From Alphaproteobacteria bacterium (GTDB lineage Bacteria > Pseudomonadota > Alphaproteobacteria > Micavibrionales > Micavibrionaceae), in NCBI GenBank assembly GCA_002701555.1, contig NZVS01000044.1, positions 1-19,649 on the forward strand: a DNA stretch of 19,649 bases, given 5' to 3'. A model generated the notes under the pieces. The model did not search any database, had not been told where the DNA came from, and worked only from the letters and a program-made list of their open reading frames with translations. Positions within the stretch are counted from its first letter, which is position 1. Every line of letters begins with the position of its first letter. A program made the translations under genes and the position numbers. Below are positions 1 through 8,186 of this stretch, piece by piece.

Positions 1-438
1 AGTGACCTTAACTTTGGTACAATCACAGCACTTGGTGATGACGCTAACACACAGTCAGCCACATATCACGTTAATCCAGACGGTTCACAAGACGTTCCTG
101 TAAATGCTGGTCTGGCCCAGATTGCTGTGATCGATGCCTCAGCTGTAACAGCTGCTGATATTGACATTGCAGATGGTGCGCCTGGTGCCACAATTAATGT
201 GACTATCCAGAACGTAACAGATCTGACAGATGGTACAGACACGCTTCTTTTGACGGATTTTGAAACAAGCTATAATGGTGGTGCTGATGTATCACGTACA
301 GCAGGTACACCATTTACAAGAACATTCGTAGGCCCAACAGACAGCCTGTTGATCGGTGCTTCAGTTGAAACATCCGGTGATGGTCCTCTTGGAGATGGTA
401 ACTACTCAGGCGGCTTTGACGTTGTCTTTTCTTACTAA
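1..438 (+). CDS. DUF4402-type secreted protein, C-terminal part (5' end outside window)
   Basis: The reading frame is open from the first base and ends at TAA 436-438, so the start lies upstream of the window. The 145 visible residues begin with a DLNFGTI motif and end with a GNYSGGFDVVFSY strand. Together with the central NGG and IGASV segments, this is the pattern I recognise for the DUF4402 family of beta-rich secreted or surface proteins. No catalytic residues are evident. A PapD-like chaperone and a second DUF4402 protein follow directly, which suggests an exported, chaperone-dependent structural subunit, perhaps of a pilus or adhesin. A strong terminator sits 18 bases after the stop, so this gene may be transcribed more heavily than the two genes downstream. 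The family call is by eye; the polymer role is inference. Confidence 0.75.
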   Translation, partial: SDLNFGTITALGDDANTQSATYHVNPDGSQDVPVNAGLAQIAVIDASAVTAADIDIADGAPGATINVTIQNVTDLTDGTDTLLLTDFETSYNGGADVSRTAGTPFTRTFVGPTDSLLIGASVETSGDGPLGDGNYSGGFDVVFSY

Positions 439-456
439 TCTTTAGAAGGTTTTTGG

Positions 457-491
457 AAACCCCGCCCGTAAAAAGGCGGGGTTTTCTTTTT
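457..491 (+). terminator. Rho-independent terminator after the first DUF4402 gene
   Basis: A perfect 10-bp stem, AAACCCCGCC (457-466) with GGCGGGGTTT (475-484), encloses the loop CGTAAAAA. It is followed by a T-rich run with a single C (482-491). It separates the upstream DUF4402 gene from the chaperone gene and could act as a full or a partial terminator. Confidence 0.92.
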
Positions 492-549
492 GAGTAAAAA
501 CCTTTATTTTATGTTCAAATACAAACTTTAAACAGGATGGATCCATATA

Positions 550-1365
550 ATGTTACGTTCTTTATTTACTGGCCTTTTACTGGTTATTTTCTTCGCGCAG
601 CCGGCCTTGGCTCGAATAGATATTGTTCCTAGAAAAATTGTTATGGATCCCCGTGACCGAAGTGCAGAACTTACTGTACTTAACCTAATGGGTGAACCTG
701 GCACCTACCGAGTAGACATTGTCAACTTTCAGCAAAATACAGACGGCACTTACACAACATTGGAAAGCCCCCTCAATCAGGCTTTCAACCCCGAAGAAGC
801 TGTGAGATTCTCACCAAGACAATTTTCACTGCCTGTTCAGGGCCGCCAAAAAATAAGATTATCTTTAAGAAAGCCTGCGAATCTTCCCGAGGGAGAATAT
901 CGCTTTCATGTACAAGTCATGCGTTTGGCTGATGCACGCCCCTCACAAGCTGTAGAACCCGGACAAGGCGCGCGGCTTAGCGTACAAATGAATATGGGTG
1001 TTACCATTCCAGTTATTGTCAGACACGGTGGTGTTGCCCTTGCAACGGCAAAAATCTCCAACCCAAGACTTGTAACTACTAATACTGAAAGCGAACGCCC
1101 TGAGTTACAGATGACAATTACACGCCAAGGTAATGCCAGTACTATTGGCTCTCTTGAAGCTTTCTGGGTTCCGGCATCAGGTGAACCGGAAAGCATTAGC
1201 TATATTGATAATATGAACATTTTTACAGAAGTTAGCCAACGTCAGGTTTCCCTACCTTTAAAAAAATTCCCTGGGGGAGCCGGACAAATTCTAGTTCGGT
1301 ATATAGATAATAGTAAAACTTCTTCTGATGGCCGCATTATTGATGAAATTGCAGTGGGCATGTAA
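550..1365 (+). CDS. PapD-like periplasmic pilus/adhesin chaperone
   Basis: This 271-residue protein has a signal peptide with likely cleavage after A21 (ALA, then RIDIVPRK). The N-terminal half reads as a PapD/FimC-type immunoglobulin-like domain. It includes a basic residue pair near the mature N-terminus (R27-K29), the strand-G region FSPRQFSLPVQGRQKIRLSL at about 87-106, and EGEYRFHVQV at 114-123. The second domain runs from about 145 to the end. Chaperones of this family fold and hold beta-rich subunits in the periplasm by donor-strand complementation. The start has a plausible ribosome binding site (AGGATGG, about 10 bases upstream). The stop overlaps the next start by one base (TAATG), indicating translational coupling. 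DUF4402 genes on both sides are the expected clients. No usher is visible in this window. Confidence 0.85.
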   Translation: MLRSLFTGLLLVIFFAQPALARIDIVPRKIVMDPRDRSAELTVLNLMGEPGTYRVDIVNFQQNTDGTYTTLESPLNQAFNPEEAVRFSPRQFSLPVQGRQKIRLSLRKPANLPEGEYRFHVQVMRLADARPSQAVEPGQGARLSVQMNMGVTIPVIVRHGGVALATAKISNPRLVTTNTESERPELQMTITRQGNASTIGSLEAFWVPASGEPESISYIDNMNIFTEVSQRQVSLPLKKFPGGAGQILVRYIDNSKTSSDGRIIDEIAVGM

Positions 1366-1829
1366 TGGGAAGAGTCTTTATATACAGCTTGTTACTTTTA
1401 GCCTGGGCGCTATCAATCCCCCAGGCTAAAAGCCAAACTATAACAGAAAATCAGCCACTATCTTTTGGCACTTTTGCTATCGTTAACAATGGTTCGGTCA
1501 GCAGGTTGCGCGTCTTGAATAACGGGAGTTATAACGCAGACCCGGCTTTTATGATTATAAGCCCTCCCCAAAGAGGCTCTTATACAGTAACAGGATACCC
1601 CCCAAACAGGCGCCTTACTGTGACATTTACTAATACCTACCTAAATGGTCCAGGTGCTACAACCTTTAGACTTAGAAACCTTGGTACAGTTCCAAACAAC
1701 AATATCAGGACAAATGCTCTGGGAGAGGCCAGTTTTTTTGTAGTGGGCACATTAGAGAGTACCGGCTCTGGAATTGTCTATTCCAACGGACGGCATAGCG
1801 GAAATTACACAATTGATGTAACTAACTAA
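1365..1829 (+). CDS. Small DUF4402-type secreted protein
   Basis: This 154-residue protein has an N-terminal signal sequence (hydrophobic stretch about 5-18; cleavage probably around 23). The mature part starts with PLSFGTFAIV, the DUF4402-like opening strand, and runs through glycine- and asparagine-rich beta segments. It ends with HSGNYTIDVTN, matching the family's final strand. It is shorter at its end than the upstream DUF4402 protein and lacks that protein's NGG core. Its start codon shares one base with the chaperone stop, so the two are translated together. It is probably a client subunit of the chaperone, perhaps a minor or tip component (inference). The gene is followed by an AT-rich gap without a clear terminator. 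Confidence 0.75.
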   Translation: MGRVFIYSLLLLAWALSIPQAKSQTITENQPLSFGTFAIVNNGSVSRLRVLNNGSYNADPAFMIISPPQRGSYTVTGYPPNRRLTVTFTNTYLNGPGATTFRLRNLGTVPNNNIRTNALGEASFFVVGTLESTGSGIVYSNGRHSGNYTIDVTN

Positions 1830-1996
1830 TAATACATAACTTTTGACTCTCGAGTTATCCCTAAGATATTTGGAATTATATCCACATCCCCCCCTAAATT
1901 ATAAGAATCTAAATTGACCTATCTTGTCTTTGAACTTAGCGTAAGAATTAAGAAACCGTTAAAGAAAATAAACGATTCGGCTTCATAGGTACCTAA
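1830..1996 (+). promoter_or_regulatory. CtrA-type box and GANTC sites upstream of the AMIN lipoprotein
   Basis: A perfect TTAA-N7-TTAA element (TTAAGAAACCGTTAA, 1948-1962) lies 34 bases before the ATG at 1997. This is the canonical full CtrA binding site of alphaproteobacteria. Three GANTC sites, the CcrM methylation target, lie in the same gap at 1845-1849, 1905-1909 and 1974-1978. A ribosome binding site AGG (1987-1989) is seven bases from the start codon. Cell-cycle control of the following gene is inferred. Confidence 0.65.
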
Positions 1997-3127
1997 ATGA
2001 TAGTTTACAGGGCGCAATCGCGCTCGACCTTGAAATTTGCTGATTTTGGTAGGGGACTTGTTCTAAGTGGCCTCGCTTTGCTGACTCTATCCTCTTGCAA
2101 CGGTAACGGATCTCAAAACAACAATAATGAAGAGTTGTCTGACCTTTCAGGTGTCAGACAAGAGAGATTAGATGTCGTAGGTAACCCTGAAGGACTGAGA
2201 ACTATAGGAAGTCCCGCTACTGCAGATGAGGGATTTTCCGTAGATCCGGTAAACACAGATTACAGTGAAGCCTTACCCCCTCCTGGGGTCATGGGTAGTC
2301 CCATGCAACCTGGTGATTTGCCACCTCTCGCTGTAAAAGGGCTACAAGTAGAGAAGCTCTTTACTGAAAATCTTAGCAATGATGATGCTCGACTTGACCG
2401 TCTTGAATTTGCTGTCCAGGACATACACAATTACTTGTCTGCAATTTCTCCTTCTGTAGGTAAGCTAGTTACAATTGAACAAGATATGCAGGAGCTGGTT
2501 GGCTTGCTCCAGACCCTTGTAAACGAAGATACAGGGCAAACAGCCACCATCCCTGCTGTGACACAGAATATGGGTACAGGTGAGTTTGAAACCGTAACAG
2601 TAGTTGATGATACACCAACATTACCCCCTCCTCCTGTACGGACACCTGAAACAGTTACACAGGCACCAGTTTTGACAGATAAAGGCATAGCCCTGTCTAA
2701 GCCTATGCCTGAACCTGCACGCGTAGAAAATCCAGAGCCTTCACCTGCCCTTGCACCATCACCGGCGCCCAGACAAAATCCTTCTTTGCCCGCTAGCTCG
2801 GAAAACGCACTTGTCGATGTCCGTGTTGGTGTGCAGCCTGATAAAACAAGAATTGTTTTTGATATGACCAACAAACTGGCAGTCGAAGATACATTGGATA
2901 ACGAAATATCTGTATTATCTTTTTATCTTCCTAATGGTCAAAGCCTTGATTTGTCAAACGTCAGTGTGCCAAGATCTGACATTCTTTCATCGGGCACGGT
3001 TACCCCCCAAAATGAAGGCGTAGTAGTGGCTTTTGAATTAAAGAAGAACGTTTCAATCCTAGACGAAGGCTACATAGCCCCAAGCGGCAGTAACCCTTAC
3101 CATCGATATTTCATAGATATTCGCTAA
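1997..3127 (+). CDS. Lipoprotein with helical segment, Pro-rich linker and AMIN-like domain
   Basis: This 376-residue protein has an N-terminal hydrophobic stretch (about 21-31) and a lipobox LSSC with the lipidated cysteine at C34. An Asn-rich and low-complexity region follows. A likely helical or coiled-coil segment lies at about 126-178 (DDARLDRLEFAVQDIHNYL onward). A Pro-rich linker spans about 205-266. The C-terminal part, about 271-376, begins ALVDVRVGVQPDKTRIVFDM, which resembles the AMIN domain. AMIN domains bind peptidoglycan or target proteins to septa and secretin complexes. The protein is probably membrane-anchored and reaches into the periplasm. The CtrA box just upstream suggests cell-cycle-timed expression. 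No catalytic domain is visible. The lipoprotein call is firm; the AMIN call is moderate; the septal role is inference. Confidence 0.7.
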   Translation: MIVYRAQSRSTLKFADFGRGLVLSGLALLTLSSCNGNGSQNNNNEELSDLSGVRQERLDVVGNPEGLRTIGSPATADEGFSVDPVNTDYSEALPPPGVMGSPMQPGDLPPLAVKGLQVEKLFTENLSNDDARLDRLEFAVQDIHNYLSAISPSVGKLVTIEQDMQELVGLLQTLVNEDTGQTATIPAVTQNMGTGEFETVTVVDDTPTLPPPPVRTPETVTQAPVLTDKGIALSKPMPEPARVENPEPSPALAPSPAPRQNPSLPASSENALVDVRVGVQPDKTRIVFDMTNKLAVEDTLDNEISVLSFYLPNGQSLDLSNVSVPRSDILSSGTVTPQNEGVVVAFELKKNVSILDEGYIAPSGSNPYHRYFIDIR

Positions 3128-3148
3128 ATTATAAGAAAAGGTTTGTGC

Positions 3149-6100
3149 CTACATTGCCTTCGGTGCCAGAGGCTCTGCGCTACCAGTATCTGTAATTTTA
3201 CCTTCGGAAGTATCATTTGCCGCTTCACGAGTTTCGCTGAATGTAAATTTACCATCCACAAAATCCACCAACACTTTTTCGGAAAACTCTTTCTTTAGTT
3301 TTGCAAGTGCCATCGGCTCTATAATATTATCCTTAACGTAGCGTTTCATAGGCCTAGCACCCATAGCTTTGTTAGCACCGTTTTTAACAACGGCATTAAC
3401 TGCGCTTTGTGTGAATTCGGCTGTCAAACCGCCTCCTTTAAAGATAGCCCCAGCCTCTGATAAGGTTTTATTTGCGATAAGGGGCATAATCTTATCAGTC
3501 AAATCATTGAATGAAACGACAGCATCTAATCTGTTTCTAAATTCGGGACTGAAAAACTTATTTACGCCTTGACTTCCTGATATTGCGCTGTCACCGCTTT
3601 CGACGTCCGGCTTTTTCACGAGATGATTTCCAAAACCCATACCTTTTTCAGGCTCAACTTTTTTACTGAGATTTGTTGTCATGATTATCGTAACGTTTCT
3701 GAAGTCGACCGTTTTTCCATGACCATCAGTAAGCTTTCCGTGATCAAGTACCTGTAGCAAGACATTATAGATATCAGGATGCGCTTTTTCGACTTCATCG
3801 AGAAGAAGTATCATGTTCGGTTCTCGCTCTACGGCATCGGTTAGAAGACCACCTTGCTCGTAACCCACATAACCTGGATTTGTTCCAATTAGTTTTGCAA
3901 CGGAATGTTTTTCCATGAATTCAGACATATCGAAACGCTTAACAGGGCGTTCTAATATTTTACCCAGTTGTTTGGTCAATTCTGTTTTTCCCACACCGGT
4001 AGGACCATCAAATACGTAAGCGCCATTCGGCTTATCAGGATCCTTGAAACCTGCTGTCCTAATGATTTCGGCTTTGCATACAGCGTCTATGGCGTGATCT
4101 TGGCCAAAAATTACATTTTTAAGATTATCCTCAAGGTCTAATGCTCTTTGTGCTTCATCAAGTGATCCGTCAGGAATTTTCACATGTGTAAGAACTTCAA
4201 CAGATTCGCGCGCTAATTCCTTTTCAACTATTACTTTGCTCTCGCTTCCATTGTTTCTGCATTTAACAATGGCACAAGCTTTATCCAAGACATCAATCGC
4301 TTTATCAGGAAAAAAACGTGACATTATATAGCGGTCAGCCAGACTGACGCATTCTTCAATCAACCCGTCGCCTAAAGTAACGTTATGGTGGTCTTCCATA
4401 GTTTTTTGAAGACCATTCTTGAGTATTTCTACAGTTATTTCTGCACTTGGCTCGTCGAGGTAAACATTTTGAAAACGTCGCATTAATGCTCCATCCTCAG
4501 CAATTTTTCTATATTCGTTGAACGTGGTAGCCCCGATACATTTAAATGCCCCACGGGACAACGCAGGCTTGAGTGCATCGGCTATTTTTGAGTCACCTGA
4601 GAGTTGCGAATTGAGCATATGTACTTCATCAATAAACAAAATAGCATTGTCATCACCACTTAATTGTTCGACCATTTTCTCGATCCGCTCTTCCATATCG
4701 CCACGGTACCGCGTACCGGCCGCAAGGTTGCTCACAGAAAGACTGTATATTCTTTTATCCAACATCCAATCCGGAACATCGCCGTTTGCAATTTTAAGAG
4801 CCAAACCTTCTGCAAGTGCCGTTTTACCTACCCCGGGCTCTGCAAGAACCATAACATTCGGTTTTTTGTATTGCGCAAGAGTTTGGATAACTTCTTCCAT
4901 TTTTTCTTCAACGCCAATAATAGGGTCGATTTTTCCATTAACGGCTTGCCAAACCAGATTATCACAGGTTTCACCCAATGGTGTTTTCTCAAGCGCTTTG
5001 CGTTCAAGGTCGATTTGTTGTTTTCTCAACATAAGTCGCTCTTTTAAAGCAGCTTGCTTATCAAAAATAACGATTTCGTTATCATTCACACCTGAGTTGT
5101 CTCTCATGTATTCAATCAGCCCCCTACTTGTATACGCCTCGACAATCTCAGGTTTCATACCTAAAGACACAGCAAATTTGCTTGTTCTATCTGCCTTGTT
5201 TCCTTCTGGTGTGAATAGCGCATTGAGAATATCGTAATTCGTGCTTTGGCGGCCATTCTCTGCAGCGTACTCACGGGCAAATTTATCAATTTCAACAACT
5301 TGTTCTGTTAGCTTCGGCATTGGTATTTCAGATCCATCCTCTGCTGAAAAGAAAGAAGTAGGTTCTTTATCGATAAAGTTATTAACCTTTTCTCTTAGTT
5401 TTTTGAAATCAATTTCGGAACGGGTTATAAAATGAGCAAAATCTTCACTTTCCAACAAAATATGCCATAAATGTACGGGCTTTACTTCGGAATGCCCATG
5501 TTCATAAGCTATTTTAACTGATTTTTGGGTTATTGGGTGAAGGCTTTGGACAGCTTTCTCATCAAATTCAACCTGCATCATAGCTCTCTTTCGTATGTTC
5601 ATTTCCCGTTCATTTTTTTTATTTAGTAATACCTTGTTCTCTATCATTCCTTCCGGCGAATATTTGAGCATATTCTGATAGAGGTCAGCATAGTTTTCGG
5701 TAAGGTACTTCCCGATTACATCATCTTCCATATCAAGCATAAGAGAGAGCAGCCAAACCGCTCCGAAATTTTCTTCGTATTGAAAAGAATGTGCCTCTAT
5801 ATTTTCTAAAAATATCGCGACTTCTTTTGACGGCTCAACCTTTCTGGTTGATATATTTGTTGAAAGAGGGAGGCTGTGAAGAGCACGATTTGCGTAAAGC
5901 TGAAGTTCATCAACATTTACCCCTAAATGTGAAAGATGGTTGCTAAATTCAGGGGAATCCAAAAATGAACACCAGATATGTTCAGGTTTAACACTCGCAT
6001 GAGTATGAAAAATGGAAAGATCGAACGCGTCCCTGACTTGCATCAAGTTTTCCTGAAACCAATCATTGCTGACAGTTTCAAACCAATCTTTTTTGTGCCC

Positions 6101-6580
6101 ATGTTGATTAACCTGACCGCTGCCTTTCGGAAAAGGCAGTGTTTTTTCGCGCTCAAGTTCACGGGCAATAAACACAGTTAATTCATCAGCAGAAACAAGT
6201 TTTGAAATAAAGCGGCTTCCACCGTCGTTAGGCTGATATATCATTGAATAAAATATTTGCGATGGATATATATTACCACCTTCAGCATCTGCGAGAAGAC
6301 GGAGCTGGGTCGCAACCTCCTGAACTTCAGGCGAGAAAGGAATATTATCTTTGGTAAAATTAGATCCGGGATTAAATCGCTTTAGGCTTTCTAACCGTGC
6401 TTTTAAAACTTCTTCGAAATCCTGCCTGTCAACTTTTAGCGCATCAAAAATCTCTTCAAACCGATCTGATGCGAGAAGTGTAAGCCAGACATGCTCTTTG
6501 TAGACGAGCGCACACCCATCTTCAATTGCCATTGCAATAGCTTCATTTATCTCATTTGCATATCTAGATTCAGACTGCAT
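3149..6580 (-). CDS. ClpA-like AAA+ unfoldase with triplicated Clp N-domain
   Basis: This 1143-residue protein is much longer than typical ClpA (about 750-780). Residues 1-500 hold three Clp_N-like double repeats marked by EHVWLTLLAS (29-38), EHIWCSFLDS (200-209) and VHLWHILLES (369-378). Domain D1 has Walker A AEPGVGKT (580-587), Walker B LFIDE (648-652) and ALMRRF. D2 has Walker A GPTGVGKT (859-866), Walker B LLLDE (925-929), the ClpA-type EKAHPDIYNVLLQVLDHGKL, FRNRLD (1014-1019) and sensor-2 GARP. There is no ClpB-type M-domain. KGMGFG (979-984) sits where ClpA carries the ClpP-binding IGF/IGL loop, so partnership with ClpP is plausible. The first Walker A glycine of D1 is alanine (A580). 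No clpS lies beside it. The ribosome binding site AGGGA sits close to the start. The specialised substrate is unknown. Confidence 0.88.
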   Translation of the reverse strand: MQSESRYANEINEAIAMAIEDGCALVYKEHVWLTLLASDRFEEIFDALKVDRQDFEEVLKARLESLKRFNPGSNFTKDNIPFSPEVQEVATQLRLLADAEGGNIYPSQIFYSMIYQPNDGGSRFISKLVSADELTVFIARELEREKTLPFPKGSGQVNQHGHKKDWFETVSNDWFQENLMQVRDAFDLSIFHTHASVKPEHIWCSFLDSPEFSNHLSHLGVNVDELQLYANRALHSLPLSTNISTRKVEPSKEVAIFLENIEAHSFQYEENFGAVWLLSLMLDMEDDVIGKYLTENYADLYQNMLKYSPEGMIENKVLLNKKNEREMNIRKRAMMQVEFDEKAVQSLHPITQKSVKIAYEHGHSEVKPVHLWHILLESEDFAHFITRSEIDFKKLREKVNNFIDKEPTSFFSAEDGSEIPMPKLTEQVVEIDKFAREYAAENGRQSTNYDILNALFTPEGNKADRTSKFAVSLGMKPEIVEAYTSRGLIEYMRDNSGVNDNEIVIFDKQAALKERLMLRKQQIDLERKALEKTPLGETCDNLVWQAVNGKIDPIIGVEEKMEEVIQTLAQYKKPNVMVLAEPGVGKTALAEGLALKIANGDVPDWMLDKRIYSLSVSNLAAGTRYRGDMEERIEKMVEQLSGDDNAILFIDEVHMLNSQLSGDSKIADALKPALSRGAFKCIGATTFNEYRKIAEDGALMRRFQNVYLDEPSAEITVEILKNGLQKTMEDHHNVTLGDGLIEECVSLADRYIMSRFFPDKAIDVLDKACAIVKCRNNGSESKVIVEKELARESVEVLTHVKIPDGSLDEAQRALDLEDNLKNVIFGQDHAIDAVCKAEIIRTAGFKDPDKPNGAYVFDGPTGVGKTELTKQLGKILERPVKRFDMSEFMEKHSVAKLIGTNPGYVGYEQGGLLTDAVEREPNMILLLDEVEKAHPDIYNVLLQVLDHGKLTDGHGKTVDFRNVTIIMTTNLSKKVEPEKGMGFGNHLVKKPDVESGDSAISGSQGVNKFFSPEFRNRLDAVVSFNDLTDKIMPLIANKTLSEAGAIFKGGGLTAEFTQSAVNAVVKNGANKAMGARPMKRYVKDNIIEPMALAKLKKEFSEKVLVDFVDGKFTFSETREAANDTSEGKITDTGSAEPLAPKAM

Positions 6581-6620
6581 GTTCCCTGTTAATATTCTTA
6601 TTTATTATTTTGTATTATGG

Positions 6621-6651
6621 AATACACTAACAGAAAATGTCGTTTTGTCAA
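6621..6651 (-). promoter_or_regulatory. Possible sigma-70-type promoter of the ClpA-like gene
   Basis: On the minus strand a perfect -35 hexamer TTGACA lies at 6646-6651. The best -10 candidate is TGTATT at 6621-6626, with a long 19-base spacer. It lies about 40 bases before the start codon in an otherwise AT-rich gap. The -10 match is weak, so the element is tentative. Confidence 0.3.
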
Positions 6652-6733
6652 TTTAATTAAAAGTTGCTAATATAAGCACCGTTTTAAAAGAAAGTTACGA
6701 TTAGAATTTAATATTCAGGGCTAATAGCGGCAA

Positions 6734-7585
6734 TTACCGACGTACAAAATCTTTTACATCGTTCAATATTTCGGCATCACCACCGACCCATGTGAAAGGT
6801 TTTAAAATATCCGTATGGTCAATGTCTTTGTAAACCTTCACTGTTACCTTGCCGCCTTTAGCGGTGATTGCCTGCTCAAGTTTTTGGTAATTATAAGCTT
6901 CAACTGTTTCATCTGCATCACCATGTAATAAATACATATGAGGTTCAAAACCATCAATAAAGGTGGTGACTTGCATATTAGGATAATTATAAGCTGGTCC
7001 AAACATATCCTTCAAATCATCGGCTTCAGGTGTAAATGAATAAGGACCTGCAAGCCCTATAAATTTATCTACAACACTAGGTGCCTTATCCAGTTTTGCC
7101 AAGTAACTGGCATCGGCTAGGGCAAGAGCACCAATATGTGCTCCCGAAGAATGCCCCATCACTGTAAGGCTTTCCCCCTGAAAAGCATTTGTATTCATAA
7201 TATTATCATCAACCCATGCTATCGCCTGTGCGGCATCTTCTACAAAGGCTGGAAATTTTACATCAGGGTATTTTCGATAATCAGGAATAACAACTAAAAA
7301 ACCTTCTTCCGCAAGCTTATATCCAATAAACTTATAATCCTCGCGACTGCCTGTTTCCCAGCGCCCTCCGTGAAAGAAAATCACCACTTCTTGTGGTTTC
7401 TTTATCTGTGATTTGGATTGATAAACACTCAGGCTCAGATTGTTTTTCTGGTCATAGACCGCATTAGCAACCTCAATTTTATTGTTTAAAGAGGTTGGAA
7501 TATTGATAACTGAAAAAGTTGCTTTAGTGCACGCTGTCATGAACAGTACGGCAAGAAGAGAGAAAAGGGTTTTCCGATATTTCAT
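6734..7585 (-). CDS. Lipoprotein alpha/beta-hydrolase (esterase, BD-FAE/HSL-like)
   Basis: This 283-residue protein has a signal sequence ending in the lipobox FMTAC (C19), so it is predicted to be membrane-anchored outside the cytoplasm. The hydrolase core shows the oxyanion motif HGG (72-74), the nucleophile elbow GHSSG with S146, the acid D225 in HGDADETV, and the histidine H257 in DIDHTD, so the full triad is present. The arrangement resembles the COG0657 / BD-FAE carboxylesterase group, which also contains arylformamidases. The substrate cannot be told from sequence. The gene is divergent from osmC across a 102-base gap and upstream of the ClpA-like gene on the same strand, with a 153-base space that argues for separate transcription. 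Confidence 0.85.
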   Translation of the reverse strand: MKYRKTLFSLLAVLFMTACTKATFSVINIPTSLNNKIEVANAVYDQKNNLSLSVYQSKSQIKKPQEVVIFFHGGRWETGSREDYKFIGYKLAEEGFLVVIPDYRKYPDVKFPAFVEDAAQAIAWVDDNIMNTNAFQGESLTVMGHSSGAHIGALALADASYLAKLDKAPSVVDKFIGLAGPYSFTPEADDLKDMFGPAYNYPNMQVTTFIDGFEPHMYLLHGDADETVEAYNYQKLEQAITAKGGKVTVKVYKDIDHTDILKPFTWVGGDAEILNDVKDFVRR

Positions 7586-7687
7586 GCAGGATTACATATA
7601 CCGATGCTTTCAAAAATCAATTCTTGAAAATATGTCTTTTCCTTATATTTGAGATCATAGAAAAACAATTTATGAAGGAATTATGAC

Positions 7688-8119
7688 ATGACTATAAAGA
7701 AATTTGGAGCAGCCGAATGGAGCGGCGGAATAAAGGATGGCAAAGGCAAAGTTTCAACAGAAAGCGGAGCTTTGGAAAACCAGCCCTATGGTTTTAATAC
7801 ACGCTTTGAAGATGAGGTAGGAACTAATCCCGAAGAATTGATCGGAGCGGCCCATGCGGGATGTTTTTCAATGGCATTGTCTAAAATTCTGGGTGAAGAT
7901 GATATGGTTGCTGAGAAAATAGAAACCAAGGCAACTGTTAGCTTAGACAAAAAAGATGGTGGCTTTGCAGTGACTGCCATACATCTGGATGTAAAACTTA
8001 AAGTTTCAGGTGGCGATAAGCAATCCGCAGAAAAAGCTGCAAAGTCGGCAAAAGAAAATTGCCCCATTTCCAAACTGTTAAATGCTGACATTTCCATGGA
8101 TTTATCCGTGGACGCCTAA
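7688..8119 (+). CDS. osmC: OsmC-type hydroperoxide reductase
   Basis: This 143-residue protein is close to E. coli OsmC in length and motifs, as recalled. It shares STESG, QPYGFNTRFE, GTNPEELIGAAHA and CFSMALS. The two catalytic cysteines fall at C59 (HAGCFS) and C125 (ENCPIS), with R39 positioned to activate the peroxidatic cysteine. OsmC is a cytoplasmic thiol peroxidase that reduces organic hydroperoxides and is usually induced by osmotic and stationary-phase stress. The start at 7688 has AAGGA (7676-7680) seven bases upstream; an ATG at 7683 is out of frame. The gene is followed, 67 bases later, by the DUF2795 gene on the same strand. No GGAAC-type stress promoter was found directly in front of osmC. 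Confidence 0.96.
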   Translation: MTIKKFGAAEWSGGIKDGKGKVSTESGALENQPYGFNTRFEDEVGTNPEELIGAAHAGCFSMALSKILGEDDMVAEKIETKATVSLDKKDGGFAVTAIHLDVKLKVSGGDKQSAEKAAKSAKENCPISKLLNADISMDLSVDA

Positions 8120-8124
8120 ACTCA

Positions 8125-8150
8125 GGAACTCTGGCATGGTTTTGTTGGTT
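8125..8150 (+). promoter_or_regulatory. EcfG-like stress promoter before the DUF2795 gene
   Basis: GGAAC (8125-8129), a 17-base spacer and GGTT (8147-8150) match the alphaproteobacterial EcfG consensus GGAAC-N16/17-CGTT at eight of nine positions. It lies 36 bases before the DUF2795 start, in the gap after osmC. Alone it would be marginal; it gains weight from the other such boxes in this window. Confidence 0.45.
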
Positions 8151-8186
8151 GGCATGAAGAATAGAATTTAAAAAAGGAGTTATTCC

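Noticed and set aside
1836..1856. Inverted repeat ATAACT ... AGTTAT after the small DUF4402 gene, considered as a terminator
   Set aside because: It has only a six-pair AT-rich stem, a long loop and no T-run.
4518..5237. A 239-residue plus-strand frame opposite the ClpA-like gene
   Set aside because: It lies wholly antisense to well-conserved AAA+ coding sequence, has no recognisable domain and no ribosome binding site.
6734..7585. Idea that the hydrolase is kynurenine formamidase feeding anthranilate metabolism with the nearby PhzE homologue
   Set aside because: The lipobox puts it outside the cytoplasm, it is on the opposite strand, and the HGG/GHSSG motifs are shared by many esterases.
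7623..7646. CTTG-N15-CTTAT upstream of osmC, resembling a heat-shock (RpoH) promoter
   Set aside because: The spacing after CTTG is shorter than the 17-18 bases I know for alphaproteobacterial RpoH sites, and the -10 half is loose.
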